Part shown: positions 38,898 to 48,246 of the stretch, in pieces
Position numbering within the stretch: the first letter of the stretch is position 1
Layout of the letters: every line of letters starts with the position of its first letter
NCBI GenBank assembly: GCA_020251025.1
Contig: JADCDI010000040.1
Coordinates: forward strand, 64,714 to 124,716
Length of the DNA stretch: 60,003 nt
Direction: 5' to 3'
Source of the DNA: Rhodobacter sp.
GTDB lineage: Bacteria; Pseudomonadota; Alphaproteobacteria; Rhodobacterales; Rhodobacteraceae
Made by a program: the position numbers and the translations under genes
The notes under the pieces: generated by a model
What the model saw: only the letters and a program-made list of their open reading frames with translations
Databases searched by the model: none
What the model was told of the DNA's origin: nothing

Positions 38898-39688
38898 CAG
38901 GGGCGCACCTCGGGGACGACGACGATCAGCGCCACCGCAAGCATCAGCAGCGCGGCCCCGAGCAGCCCGTCGAAGCGGTCCATCAGACCGCCGTGACCGG
39001 GGATCAGGTGCGAGCTGTCCTTGACCCCCATGCGCCGCTTGATGGCGCTTTCGGCGATGTCGCCCATCTGCGAGGCCAGCGACAGGGCAGCGGAAATCCA
39101 GGGCAGGTCCGGTCCGGCAGTGGTGAAACGCAGGAACACCAGCCCGACAAGCGCCGCGGCGATCCAGCCGGCAATCGTGCCGGACCAGGTCTTCTTCGGA
39201 CTGACGGCCGGCCAGAACCTGGGGCCGCCGAAGGTGCGTCCGGCAAAGTATCCGGCAATATCGGTGACAACAACCACCAGAACCAGCCAGATCAGCCAGA
39301 CCATGCCATAATCGGCGCGAAAGCCGACAAGCCCCCAGGCGGCCAGCAGGATGGCAAGCCCGTAGACGGCAAAGACGGCGGCATGGCGGCGCAGCAGGGC
39401 GGCACCGCCAAGCGCCACGAGGGCCAGAAGAGCGAGGCCCGTGACACCCGGAACCACAAGCGCCAGCACCACCCCCGACGCTGCGGCCAGCCCCAGAAAC
39501 CGTGCCACAACAGGTTGATCCGGGCGGATCATCGCCGCCAGTTCCCAGATCATCAGCCCGGCCGCCGCAACGGCCAGCGTGCCGAACCACCAGCCGCCGG
39601 CCCAGATCGCCGCAGCGCCCACCACAACCATGGCGGCCCCCGAGACCATGCGCGGCCCAAGATCGGTCCAGGTGCCGGTCGCGGTCAT
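38897..39688 (-). CDS. cdsA: Phosphatidate cytidylyltransferase CdsA
   Basis: This 263-residue multi-pass membrane enzyme makes CDP-diacylglycerol for phospholipid synthesis. About seven hydrophobic segments precede the C-terminal signature region, seen as SQMGDIAESAIKRRMGVKDS followed by PGHGGLMDRFDGL. VSPKKTWSGTIAGWI is also diagnostic. The ATG at 39688 overlaps the uppS stop by ATGA; further upstream starts would run into uppS. Confidence 0.95.
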   Translation of the reverse strand: MTATGTWTDLGPRMVSGAAMVVVGAAAIWAGGWWFGTLAVAAAGLMIWELAAMIRPDQPVVARFLGLAAASGVVLALVVPGVTGLALLALVALGGAALLRRHAAVFAVYGLAILLAAWGLVGFRADYGMVWLIWLVLVVVVTDIAGYFAGRTFGGPRFWPAVSPKKTWSGTIAGWIAAALVGLVFLRFTTAGPDLPWISAALSLASQMGDIAESAIKRRMGVKDSSHLIPGHGGLMDRFDGLLGAALLMLAVALIVVVPEVRP

Positions 39689-40428
39689 GCCGGGGCCGCC
39701 GAACCGAAGCGCCGTTCGCGGCCCCCAAAGCGCCCGATGATCGCGGCAAGCTCTGCCGCCGTGAAGTCGGGCCACAGCGTGGGGGTGAATTCATACTCGG
39801 AATAGGCCGATTGCCACAGCAGATAGTTGGAAATCCGCGTCTCTCCGCTGGTGCGGATCACCAGATCGGGGTCGGGAAGATCATGGGTGTCAAGGCAGCT
39901 TTCCAGCATATCCTCGTCAATAGCCTCTACCGATAGCTGGCCCCGGGCGACCCTGTCGGCAAGCTTGCGCGCGGCACGCATCAACTCGTTGCGCCCGCCG
40001 TAATTGATCGCAACCGTCAGATTGAGAAGCGACAGGCCGGCAGTGCGCTCTTCAATCCCGGCCATCAGGCGCTGCAGCCGGGGGTCCAGGCGCGAACGGT
40101 CCCCGATGAAGCGCATCCGAACCCCCTCGGCTGCCAGCCGGTCTGCCTCGCGCTCGATGTAGCGCGCGAAGATCGACATCAGGCCCAGCACCTCTTCGGT
40201 AGAGCGTTTCCAGTTTTCCGTGGAAAAGGCATAGATGGTCAGCCAGCGGATGCCCAGCGCGGGCGCGGACCGCACGATCTCGCGCACCCGCTCGGCGCCT
40301 TTGCGGTGCCCGACAAGCCGGGGCCAGCCCCGGTTCGTCGCCCATCGGCCGTTGCCGTCCATGATGATCGCGACATGCTCTGCGCGCCGCTCGGGCGGGC
40401 GGGCATCGCGCTGTTCGGCCAAGGCCAA
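39685..40428 (-). CDS. uppS: Undecaprenyl diphosphate synthase UppS (TTG start)
   Basis: This 247-residue cis-prenyltransferase makes undecaprenyl diphosphate for peptidoglycan and LPS carriers. Motifs: HVAIIMDGNGRWATNRG with the catalytic Asp, GHRKGAERVREIV, YAFSTENWKR, and DLVIRTSGETRISNYLLWQ. No ATG or GTG precedes the conserved MDGNGRW; the TTG at 40428 has a strong GGAAGGGGG upstream, so TTG is the likely start. Confidence 0.95.
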   Translation of the reverse strand: MALAEQRDARPPERRAEHVAIIMDGNGRWATNRGWPRLVGHRKGAERVREIVRSAPALGIRWLTIYAFSTENWKRSTEEVLGLMSIFARYIEREADRLAAEGVRMRFIGDRSRLDPRLQRLMAGIEERTAGLSLLNLTVAINYGGRNELMRAARKLADRVARGQLSVEAIDEDMLESCLDTHDLPDPDLVIRTSGETRISNYLLWQSAYSEYEFTPTLWPDFTAAELAAIIGRFGGRERRFGSAAPA

Positions 40429-40463
40429 GGTTCTGCCCCCTTCCGGCGCGGCGACGATGCGGG

Positions 40464-41030
40464 TCAGACCTGCATGATCTCTGCCTGTTTCGATTCCAGC
40501 GCCCGGTCCACGACGGCGATCGCTTTATCCGTCAGCTCCTGCACCTCGTCGGCATACATCTTCTGGTCGTCTTCCGACAGACCGGCGGCTTTCGCCTTCT
40601 TGATCTGGTCCATGCCGTCGCGGCGCACATTGCGGATGGCGACCTTGGCCTGTTCGGCATATTGGGCCGCAACCTTGGTCAGCTCGCGCCGCCGCTCTTC
40701 GTTCAGTTCCGGGATCGGCAGACGGATCAGCGGCCCGTCGACGACGGGATTGATGCCGATGCCCGAATCGCGGATCGCGCGTTCCACCTTGGAAATCATG
40801 CCCTTGTCCCAGACGTTGATCACCACCATGCGCGGTTCCGGCACGTTGATGGTGCCAAGCTGATTGATGGGCGTCATCTGACCATAGGCATCCACCTGGA
40901 TCGGCTCCAGGATCGAGGCCGAGGCCCGCCCCGTGCGGAGCGAGGCAAACTCTGTCCGCAGGGCGTTCATGGCACCGTCCATCCGGCGCTGCAGGGCATC
41001 AAGGTCGATCTCGGTTGCGTCCTGGCTCAT
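40464..41030 (-). CDS. frr: Ribosome recycling factor
   Basis: This 188-residue protein splits post-termination ribosomes with EF-G. It is typical throughout: [60 protein letters not shown], and [14 protein letters not shown]. Length is normal. It follows pyrH in the same orientation, the widespread pyrH-frr-uppS-cdsA order. Confidence 0.97.
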   Translation of the reverse strand: MSQDATEIDLDALQRRMDGAMNALRTEFASLRTGRASASILEPIQVDAYGQMTPINQLGTINVPEPRMVVINVWDKGMISKVERAIRDSGIGINPVVDGPLIRLPIPELNEERRRELTKVAAQYAEQAKVAIRNVRRDGMDQIKKAKAAGLSEDDQKMYADEVQELTDKAIAVVDRALESKQAEIMQV

Positions 41031-41103
41031 CGGGAAATCCCTTCTTCTGGGCAGTCAAGGCGTCTTTCCGGTCTATAGCAGCGCGGTGCGGAAGGGTATA
41101 GGC

Positions 41104-41850
41104 TCAGCCCTGCACCCGGGTGTGAGAGCCGCGCCCAGCCAGGATGCCGCGAAAGCCGCCCGGCTCGTCCAGACTGAAGACGATGATCGGCAGATTGTTG
41201 TCGCGCGCCAGCGCAATCGCCGAGGCATCCATCACGCCCAGATGCTTCTGAAGCACCTCGTCATAACTCACCGTATCATAGCGCCTGGCATCGGGGTGCT
41301 TCTTGGGATCCTTGTCATAGACGCCGTCCACCTTGGTCCCCTTGAAGATCGCCTCGCAGGCCATTTCGCTGGCCCGCAGCGTCGCGGCGGTATCGGTGGT
41401 GAAATAGGGGTTGCCGGTGCCTGCGGCAAAGATGACGACACGCTTCTTCTCAAGGTGCCGCACGGCGCGGCGGCGGATGTAGGGCTCGCACACCTGATCC
41501 ATGGGAATGGCCGAAATCACGCGGGTGAAGATGCCGATCTGTTCAAGAGAGGCCTGCATCGCCAGCGCATTCATCACCGTGGCCAGCATGCCCATGTAGT
41601 CGGCCGTGGTGCGTTCCATGCCCTGTGCCGATCCCTGCAGGCCGCGAAAGATGTTTCCCCCGCCGATCACCATGCACATCTCGACGCCCAGATCATGGAC
41701 CGACTTCACCTCTTGCGCGATGCGCTTCACGGTGGGCGGATGCAGCCCGTAACCCTGATCGCCCATCAGCGCCTCGCCCGAGATTTTCAGAAGAACGCGC
41801 CTGTAGCGCACGATGCCCCCTTCGCCGCCCTTGGCCGCCGCGTCGGTCAT
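41104..41850 (-). CDS. pyrH: UMP kinase PyrH
   Basis: This 248-residue amino-acid-kinase-fold enzyme phosphorylates UMP to UDP. Motifs: [54 protein letters not shown], and [19 protein letters not shown]. The ATG at 41850 follows GGGGGCAGG. It is the first gene of the leftward block pyrH-frr-uppS-cdsA-dxr-rseP and diverges from miaA over 209 bp. Confidence 0.96.
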   Translation of the reverse strand: MTDAAAKGGEGGIVRYRRVLLKISGEALMGDQGYGLHPPTVKRIAQEVKSVHDLGVEMCMVIGGGNIFRGLQGSAQGMERTTADYMGMLATVMNALAMQASLEQIGIFTRVISAIPMDQVCEPYIRRRAVRHLEKKRVVIFAAGTGNPYFTTDTAATLRASEMACEAIFKGTKVDGVYDKDPKKHPDARRYDTVSYDEVLQKHLGVMDASAIALARDNNLPIIVFSLDEPGGFRGILAGRGSHTRVQG

Positions 41851-41969
41851 GGCCTGCCCCCGTTCTTTGTATTCTTGTTTGACTGCGGCGCAAAATGTCC
41901 GAGAATTGGATCGGGCACAACGGGGAAGCTGCAGTTTTCCCGCAAGCGCCGCAGGTGCCCTGCCGCGAC

Positions 41970-42000
41970 GGCTGCGGGGGCATTTCACACCCCCGCCGCC
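41970..42000. promoter_or_regulatory. Hairpin in the divergent pyrH-miaA region
   Basis: GCGGGGG (41974-41980) pairs with CCCCCGC (41990-41996) around a CATTTCACA loop, and flanking GGC/GCC extend the stem. A terminator is not expected between divergent genes. The minus-strand loop sequence GTGTGAAA also occurs in the hairpin at 48194-48214. Confidence 0.5.
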
Positions 42001-42059
42001 CCGGTGTCGCAACCTCGTGGCACAGACGGGGCTTGCGGGCCGAAGCCTTGGGGACCGAC

Positions 42060-42932
42060 GTGGCGCTATCCGACATCCCTTCAGACCGCCCGGTTCTGAT
42101 CGCCGGACCGACAGCCAGCGGCAAATCGGCCCTGGCCGAAAGGATCGTGGCAGCGGGCGGCGGGGTGATCGTGAATGCGGATGCGCTGCAGGTCCATGAC
42201 TGCTGGCGGGTCCTGACGGCGCGGCCACCGGCGGCGGCCGAAGCGGCACTGCCGCACCGCCTTTACGGCCATGTCGGGCGCGAACAGGCCTATTCGGCAG
42301 GCCACTGGCTGCGCGAGGTGCGCTCGGTGCTGGCCGGGGGGCTGCGCCCGGTGATCGTGGGTGGAACCGGGCTCTACTTCATGGCGCTGACCGAAGGGCT
42401 GGCCGAGGTGCCGCCGATCCCGCCCGGCATCAGGGCAGAGGCCGGGGCCCGGCTGCGCGATGCCGGTCTTGCGGCCATGACGGCAGAGCTTGACCCCGCC
42501 ACGGCGGCGCGGATCGACCTGCGCAACCCCATGCGGGTGCAGCGCGCCTGGGAGGTGCTGCGGGCCACCGGGCGCGGTCTGGCCGACTGGCAGGCCGGAA
42601 CCGGGCCGCCGCTGTTGCCGCTGCACCGTGTCGCGGCGCTGCTGCTGGACCCCGGGCGCGACTGGCTGGCGGCGCGGATCGACCGGCGATTCGACGCGAT
42701 GATGGCGGCGGGCGCACTGGACGAGGTGCGGGCCCTGTTGCCGGTCTGGCAGACCGGCGCGCCCTGGACGCGGGCCATCGGCGCGCCGGAACTTGCGGCG
42801 CATCTGCGCGGGGCCTGCACCCTGCCCGAGGCCGTGGCGGCGGCCAAGACCGCCTCGCGGCAATACGCCAAGCGCCAGCGCACCTGGTTTCGCAGCCGCA
42901 TGGCCGCCTGGCAACGGATCACCCCCGCCTGA
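42060..42932 (+). CDS. miaA: tRNA dimethylallyltransferase MiaA
   Basis: This 290-residue enzyme isopentenylates A37 of tRNAs reading U-starting codons. It shows the P-loop [17 protein letters not shown], the substrate segment [35 protein letters not shown], and C-terminal [17 protein letters not shown]. The GTG at 42060 gives a normal N-terminus and has GGGGA upstream; a longer frame from 41895 crosses the hairpin region and is not convincing. Single-gene + strand unit. Confidence 0.92.
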   Translation: MALSDIPSDRPVLIAGPTASGKSALAERIVAAGGGVIVNADALQVHDCWRVLTARPPAAAEAALPHRLYGHVGREQAYSAGHWLREVRSVLAGGLRPVIVGGTGLYFMALTEGLAEVPPIPPGIRAEAGARLRDAGLAAMTAELDPATAARIDLRNPMRVQRAWEVLRATGRGLADWQAGTGPPLLPLHRVAALLLDPGRDWLAARIDRRFDAMMAAGALDEVRALLPVWQTGAPWTRAIGAPELAAHLRGACTLPEAVAAAKTASRQYAKRQRTWFRSRMAAWQRITPA

Positions 42933-43041
42933 CCCCTGCCTGTGCAGCGATGCCACAACACCGGCGCGGTCTGATTGTTTCCGCTTGGGTCTGCACGACA
43001 GGTGCTGATATGCTCAGCCTGTTTTGTTCCGGATGCGGTGA

Positions 43042-43839
43042 ATGAACAACCTTTCCCCGGGCCCGCAGGCGCGGCTTATGGCGATTCCCCGTCTGGCGGC
43101 GGGGGGGCGCTGGCGCGTGGAAGCGATGCGGTCCCTGTCAGAGCCGATGCTGCTGTGGTTCACCAAGGGCCAGGGCCGGATCACCGTTGCGGGCGTGACG
43201 CGCGGCTATACCGCGCACAACGCGGTCTTCATTCCCGCAGGCGTCATGCACGGCTTTGAGGTTGGCCCACAGGTCTTTGGCACTGCAGTCTTTTTTGGCC
43301 CGAACAGTGATGTCGCCCTGCCGGTCACACCGCTGCATCTGCGCATCCGGGACAGCCAGTCGCAGGTGGAGCTGAACCTGTGCCTGGACAGCATACAGCG
43401 CGAACAGGACAGCCTCGAGCCCGGCCATGACCGGGCGCTGCGTTGTCATCTGGGCCTGCTGGGCGTCTGGCTGGAACGGCAGGCCGCACGGATGCCGCCA
43501 GACACGGTGGCACCCGTTTCGGCCCGCAGGCTTGTGATGGGCTTTACCGCGCTGCTGGAGCGTGATTTCCGCTCGGGGCGCGGCGTGGCCGACTATGCCG
43601 CAGCCATGGGGGTCACCGCCACTCATCTGACGCGCTGCTGCCAGCGGACCTGCGGACGCCCCGCCTCGGCGCTGCTGCAGGACCGGCTGCTGTTCGAGGC
43701 GCGGCGGATGCTGAGCGAAACCAACCGCCCGGTCAGTCATATAGCCCGGGATCTCGGTTTCACCTCGGCGTCCTATTTTACCCGGGCCTTCCTGCATCAG
43801 ACGGGCAAGACACCCTCGGCCTTCCGGCGCGCGCCCTGA
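43042..43839 (+). CDS. AraC-family transcriptional regulator
   Basis: This 265-residue protein has an N-terminal cupin-like sensor domain (LLWFTKGQGRITVAGVTRGY, HNAVFIPAGVMHGFEV) and a C-terminal double helix-turn-helix AraC domain (ADYAAAMGVTATHLTRCCQR, then VSHIARDLGFTSASYFTRAF). It is encoded directly upstream of, and in line with, a peptide-type ABC transporter operon, so local control of that operon is a reasonable inference. The effector is unknown. Confidence 0.88.
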   Translation: MNNLSPGPQARLMAIPRLAAGGRWRVEAMRSLSEPMLLWFTKGQGRITVAGVTRGYTAHNAVFIPAGVMHGFEVGPQVFGTAVFFGPNSDVALPVTPLHLRIRDSQSQVELNLCLDSIQREQDSLEPGHDRALRCHLGLLGVWLERQAARMPPDTVAPVSARRLVMGFTALLERDFRSGRGVADYAAAMGVTATHLTRCCQRTCGRPASALLQDRLLFEARRMLSETNRPVSHIARDLGFTSASYFTRAFLHQTGKTPSAFRRAP

Positions 43840-43856
43840 CGCCGGAACGTCCGTGT

Positions 43857-43943
43857 CGCAAACAGGCAGCGGAACGGCGAAGGCGGACATTGACGCGGCA
43901 GGTCATTCTGTGCGGAATGGTCCGCGCAAACATGGCAGGAAAC
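43857..43943 (+). promoter_or_regulatory. Paired 19-bp direct repeats upstream of the ABC operon
   Basis: CGCAAACAGGCAGCGGAAC (43857-43875) and CGCAAACATGGCAGGAAAC (43925-43943) share CGCAAACA and GGCAG, lie 68 bp apart, and are both preceded by TCCG. Direct repeats of this size are the usual form of AraC-family operators. A weak TTGACG-N17-CGGAAT lies between them (43890-43918). Confidence 0.45.
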
Positions 43944-44001
43944 CGCGTCCGGCAGGTGCGCCGGACCCGCGCGGTGACAGAAGGCATGTTCTGACAGGGA
44001 G

Positions 44002-45651
44002 ATGAAAATGAAAGACGACACACAACTGGCACCCCGGCTGCATCCGGCGGCGCTTATGTATGCGGACGAGGTGGCAGCCGGAAAGCTGTCGCGCCGCGAG
44101 TTTCTGACGCGGTCCTCGGCGCTGGGCGTTTCCGCCGTTGCCGCCTATGGCCTGCTGGGCCTGGCCGTGCCGCAAGCGCAGGCGCAGGAAACCCCGGTCG
44201 TGGGCGGAACGCTGCGGATGAACATGGAAACGCGGGCGCTGAAAGATCCGCGCACCTGGGACTGGTCGGAACTGGCAAACTTCAGCCGCGGCTGGCTGGA
44301 ATACCTGGTCGAATACGAACGCGACGGAACAATTGTGGGCCGTCTGCTGGAAAGCTGGTCCACCAACGACGACGCAAGCGTCTACACCCTGAAGGTCCGT
44401 CCGGGCGTGAAGTGGAACAACGGCGACGATTTCACTGCCGATGACGTGGCCTTCAACATCACGCGCTGGTGCGACGCCACTGTCGAAGGCAATTCCATGG
44501 CAACCCGGATGGGCGGCCTTGTTGACGAGACGACAAAGCAGGCCCGTGCCGGGGCGATCACAGTGACCGACCCGCTGACCGTCACGCTGACCCTGCCCGC
44601 CCCCGACATCAGCCTGATCGCCGGGATGAGCGACTATCCCGCCGCAATCGTGCACAAAAGCTATGACGGCGGCGATCCTTCGCTGAACCCGGTCGGCACC
44701 GGCCCCTACCTGCCGGAAACAAACGAGGTCGGCGTGCGCCAGACCCTGGTGCGCAACGCAAACCACACCTGGTGGGGCGAAGGCGCCTATCTGGACCGGA
44801 TCGAATACATCGACTACGGCACAGACCCCGCAGCCGTTCTCGCGGCGGCACAATCGGGCGAGATCGATGCAACCTACCGCACCGAGGGCGATTTCGTGGC
44901 GGTGTTCGATGACATCGGCTGGACCAGGACCGAGGCGATCACGGCAGGCACGCTGGCTGTCCGCTTTCACCATGCCGCCGCACCCTATGACAACCTTGCC
45001 GTGCGCAAGGCGCTGCAACTGGCCGTGGACAACAAGGTGGTGCTGGAACTTGGCTTTGCCGGATTGGGGCAGGTTGCCGAAAACCATCACGTCTGCCCGA
45101 TTCACCCGGAATATGCACAGCTTCCCCCGCTGACCGTTGATCCGGTCGCGGCAAAGGCGATGCTGACCGAAGCGGGCCATGCCGATACCGAATTCGAGCT
45201 GATCTCGCTTGATGACAACTGGCAGGCGGCAACCTGCGATGCGGTGGCCGCGCAGCTTCGCGATGCGGGCGTGAACATCAAACGCTCGATCCTGCCCGGA
45301 TCGACCTTCTGGAATGACTGGCTGAAATACCCGTTCTCGGCCACGGAATGGAACATGCGCCCGCTGGGCGTTCAGATCCTGGCGCTGGCGTATAAATCGG
45401 GCGTGGCCTGGAACGAAACGGCCTTTTCCAACGCCGAATTCGATGCCGAACTGACCAAGGCCCTTTCGATCGCCGATGCGTCCGAGCGGCGCAAGATCAT
45501 GGAACGCCTGCAGACCATCATGCAGGAACAGGGCGTGCTGATCCAGCCGTTCTGGCGGTCGGTGTTCCGCCATGCCAATGAAAAGGTCCGGGGTGCCGAT
45601 GCGCACCCGATTTTCGAGCATCACCATTACAAGTGGTGGATCGCGGCCTGA
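44002..45651 (+). CDS. ABC transporter substrate-binding protein, family 5
   Basis: This 549-residue periplasmic binding protein belongs to solute-binding family 5 (peptide/opine/nickel type). A twin-arginine-like signal ([20 protein letters not shown], with AQA before cleavage near residue 56) suggests Tat export; no lipobox Cys is seen. [20 protein letters not shown] is the family signature. Substrate cannot be told. GGGAGA precedes the ATG at 44002. A strong terminator follows, which would let it be expressed above the permeases. Confidence 0.92.
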   Translation: MKMKDDTQLAPRLHPAALMYADEVAAGKLSRREFLTRSSALGVSAVAAYGLLGLAVPQAQAQETPVVGGTLRMNMETRALKDPRTWDWSELANFSRGWLEYLVEYERDGTIVGRLLESWSTNDDASVYTLKVRPGVKWNNGDDFTADDVAFNITRWCDATVEGNSMATRMGGLVDETTKQARAGAITVTDPLTVTLTLPAPDISLIAGMSDYPAAIVHKSYDGGDPSLNPVGTGPYLPETNEVGVRQTLVRNANHTWWGEGAYLDRIEYIDYGTDPAAVLAAAQSGEIDATYRTEGDFVAVFDDIGWTRTEAITAGTLAVRFHHAAAPYDNLAVRKALQLAVDNKVVLELGFAGLGQVAENHHVCPIHPEYAQLPPLTVDPVAAKAMLTEAGHADTEFELISLDDNWQAATCDAVAAQLRDAGVNIKRSILPGSTFWNDWLKYPFSATEWNMRPLGVQILALAYKSGVAWNETAFSNAEFDAELTKALSIADASERRKIMERLQTIMQEQGVLIQPFWRSVFRHANEKVRGADAHPIFEHHHYKWWIAA

Positions 45652-45674
45652 CCGGCGCAGTGTGACGATCCGGC

Positions 45675-45703
45675 GCGGGCGGCGCAGGCCGCCCGCGTTT
45701 TTT
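45675..45703 (+). terminator. Intrinsic terminator/attenuator between binding protein and permease genes
   Basis: A perfect 9-bp stem GCGGGCGGC / GCCGCCCGC with a GCAG loop is followed by GTTTTTT. It lies inside the operon, so partial read-through is likely, raising the ratio of binding protein to membrane components. Confidence 0.85.
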
Positions 45704-45765
45704 ACGTGCCTGTTGCGGCATGTTTCGCCCGAAGACGGCAAGGCCAAAGCCGGAGATGCCCCCAA

Positions 45766-46851
45766 ATGCCTGTTTTCCTGATCCGGCGCATTCTGACGAT
45801 GGTTCTTACGGCGCTGTGCCTGACCTTCGTTGTCTTCTACCTTACGAACCTGCCCCCCAACCTTGAAAAGCTTGCCAAATCCGAAGCATCATCCCGGATG
45901 AGCGATGCCGACGTGGAAAGCTGGATCGAACGCAATGGCTATGGCCGGCCCGTGCTGGTGCGTTACGGCGAATGGCTGGGGCTGATCCCCGGCTGGACCC
46001 GGACAGAGGATGGCGTGACCACGGGGCGCTGCATCGGGCCGGGGCAGGACGCGGCGGCAGCCCCGCTGCGCTGCGGCGTGCTGCAGGGCGACTGGGGTTT
46101 CTCGACGGTGTTCAAGCAGCCCGTTTCGCAGATCATCGCTGAACGGCTTGGTGCCACCGGCGTTCTGATGCTGTGGGTCATGATCGTCATGGTACCGGCC
46201 TCGCTCCTGATCGGCGTGCTTTCGGGGATGCGCGAAGGGTCCCGGCTGGACCGGGGCCTGTCGGTCTTTTCCATCGCCTCGACCGCCACGCCCGAATATG
46301 TCTCGGGCGTGGTGCTGATCGCCCTCTTTGCCTCGACCAGTACCGGGTTGTCGCCCTGGCTGGCAGAGCAAGGCTGGATTTCCGGCAAGACCCTGTTCAT
46401 GGGCACCGCCACCAGCGCGCTGGACAGCGGGATCACCTTCTGGAACTTCAGCCTGCCGGTGATGACCATCGCCCTTTACGGCATCGGCTATATCGCCCGG
46501 ATGACCCGCGCCAGCATGACCGAGGTGATGACGGCGCAGTATATCCGCACCGCGCGGCTGAAAGGCGTATCCTTTGGCAATGTCGTGATGAAGCACGCGC
46601 TGCGCAACGCGCTGATCGCGCCCTTCACGGTGATCATGTTGCAGTTCCCCTGGCTGCTGAACGGCGTGGTGATTGTGGAAACGCTGTTCAACTACAAGGG
46701 CTTCGGCTGGACACTGGTCCAGGCGGCCAGCAATAACGACATCGAATTGCTGCTGGCCTGTTCGGTGGTGGCCGTCTTCGTGGTTCTGATGACGCAGCTG
46801 ATCTCGGACATCGGCTATGTCTTCCTGAACCCCCGTATCCGCGTTTCGTAA
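45766..46851 (+). CDS. ABC transporter permease, DppB type
   Basis: This 361-residue inner-membrane permease has the N-terminal segment FLIRRILTMVLTALCLTFVV of DppB/OppB proteins. A large periplasmic loop with two Cys (TGRCIGPGQ, LRCGVLQGDWG) precedes the main transmembrane region. The EAA-like coupling motif is seen near ARLKGVSFGNVVMKHALRNA. Start: ATG at 45766 gives the usual N-terminus. It lies 114 bp after the binding-protein gene. Confidence 0.92.
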   Translation: MPVFLIRRILTMVLTALCLTFVVFYLTNLPPNLEKLAKSEASSRMSDADVESWIERNGYGRPVLVRYGEWLGLIPGWTRTEDGVTTGRCIGPGQDAAAAPLRCGVLQGDWGFSTVFKQPVSQIIAERLGATGVLMLWVMIVMVPASLLIGVLSGMREGSRLDRGLSVFSIASTATPEYVSGVVLIALFASTSTGLSPWLAEQGWISGKTLFMGTATSALDSGITFWNFSLPVMTIALYGIGYIARMTRASMTEVMTAQYIRTARLKGVSFGNVVMKHALRNALIAPFTVIMLQFPWLLNGVVIVETLFNYKGFGWTLVQAASNNDIELLLACSVVAVFVVLMTQLISDIGYVFLNPRIRVS

Positions 46852-46862
46852 GGAGGCCGCCG

Positions 46863-48041
46863 GTGGACGCACTTTCCTGGGGCCAGATCTTCGGCCGCAT
46901 GGCCTGGCAGTTCTGGCCGGTCTGGATGGCGCTGATCCTGACCTTTGCCGTCTCTGTCCGCTTCAAGCGCAGGCTCGGGCTTTACGGCAAGCTTTATGAC
47001 AGCCCGGTGGGCATGATCGGCTTCGGTCTGGTGATGTTCTGGGTGTTTACGGCGCTCTTCTCCGGGGTCATCATGACGCATGATCCCCTGACCCAGGTGT
47101 CAGGCATGAAGAACGCCCTGCCCGGATTTCCGCAGAAGGGGGCCGAGGGGGCCTATTACCTGCTTGGCGGCGATAACCTGGCGCGCGATGTGTTCAGCCG
47201 CATGGTGGCGGGATCGGTGCTGGTGATCCAGATCGCGCCGATGGCCACGGTCTTTGCCTTTATGGTGGGCATTACCCTGGGCCTTCCGGCGGGCTATTAC
47301 GGCGGCAAGCTTGACACGGGGCTGTCGTTTCTGGCGAACCTGATCCTGGCCTTCCCGGTGATTCTGCTGTTCTACCTGCTGGTTACGCCGGAAATCGTCC
47401 AGTCGGGGCTGCCGCAATACATCGGCGTCGTGCTGTTCCTGTTCCCGCTGATCTTCCTGACGGTGCTGATCAACTCGCGCCTTTATGTCAAACCGGGGCT
47501 GCGCAACCTTCTGGTCGGGCTTGTGGCGGTGATCGGCGGCTGGCTGTACCTGTCTTTGCTGTCGTCGCCCGGCACCAGGATCGACCTGCTGCCGCCCCAG
47601 GCCGATGCCCTCGAAATGCCGGGCAACATCCTGATCGTTTTCGTCTCGGTGGTTTTCGTCAATGCGCCCACCGTGTTCCGCATCGTCCGCGGCCTGGTGC
47701 TGGACATCAAGACACGCGACTATGTCGCAGCCAGCCAGACGCGCGGCGAAGGGCCATGGTACATCATGCTGTGGGAAATACTGCCCAATGCCCGCGGGCC
47801 GCTGATCGTCGATTTCTGCCTGCGGATCGGCTACACCACGATCCTGCTGGGCACGCTTGGCTTCTTTGGCCTTGGCCTGTCGCCGGAAAGCCCCGACTGG
47901 GGGTCCACGATCAACGCGGGCCGGCGGCTGCTGTCGATCTTCGTCCACCCTGCCATCGTGCCCGCCCTGGCGCTGATGAGCCTGGTTCTGGGCCTGAACC
48001 TGCTGGCCGATGGCCTGCGGGAAGAAAGCCTGAAGGATTGA
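46863..48041 (+). CDS. ABC transporter permease, DppC type
   Basis: This 392-residue permease pairs with the preceding one. It has an N-terminal membrane segment, a DppC-type loop (YYLLGGDNLARDVFSRMVAG), and the coupling motif DYVAASQTRGEGPWYIMLWE followed by LPNARGPLIV. It ends LNLLADGLREESLKD. The GTG at 46863 has a perfect TAAGGAGG upstream. A hydrophobic insert around residues 155-240 adds extra membrane segments compared with standard DppC. Confidence 0.92.
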   Translation: MDALSWGQIFGRMAWQFWPVWMALILTFAVSVRFKRRLGLYGKLYDSPVGMIGFGLVMFWVFTALFSGVIMTHDPLTQVSGMKNALPGFPQKGAEGAYYLLGGDNLARDVFSRMVAGSVLVIQIAPMATVFAFMVGITLGLPAGYYGGKLDTGLSFLANLILAFPVILLFYLLVTPEIVQSGLPQYIGVVLFLFPLIFLTVLINSRLYVKPGLRNLLVGLVAVIGGWLYLSLLSSPGTRIDLLPPQADALEMPGNILIVFVSVVFVNAPTVFRIVRGLVLDIKTRDYVAASQTRGEGPWYIMLWEILPNARGPLIVDFCLRIGYTTILLGTLGFFGLGLSPESPDWGSTINAGRRLLSIFVHPAIVPALALMSLVLGLNLLADGLREESLKD

Positions 48042-48246
48042 TGATGGAACGTGATCATTGCGGCCGCCAGGCTGGCCGGATCGGCTTTGCCGTCTTGGGA
48101 ATGGCTGTGCCATCTGGCGTGGATCGGGGTCCGATGGTGCCCGAAGTGACCACACCCCTGCCCATTTTCCGTTCGGAAATATCCCACGGGGGTCCGGGGG
48201 TGTGAAACCCCCGGTCCGCCGGCCAGCCACCCTTGCGAGGCCCGCC
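48042..48246. other. 205-bp intra-operon gap with hairpins
   Basis: The gap between permease and ATPase contains the small inverted repeat TTTCCGTTCGGAAA (48168-48181 region) and a 7-bp stem hairpin CCGGGGG-TGTGAAA-CCCCCGG at 48194-48214. A 54-codon frame (48041-48205) crosses it but looks fortuitous. Confidence 0.5.

Noticed and set aside
41895-42059. A longer MiaA from ATG 41895
   Set aside because: The extra 55 residues cross a hairpin in the divergent promoter region and do not resemble MiaA; GTG 42060 has GGGGA upstream.
48041-48205. A 54-codon frame starting at ATGATG overlapping the DppC-type permease stop
   Set aside because: The coupled start is attractive, but most of the frame is an inverted repeat and hairpin, and the residues resemble no protein I know.
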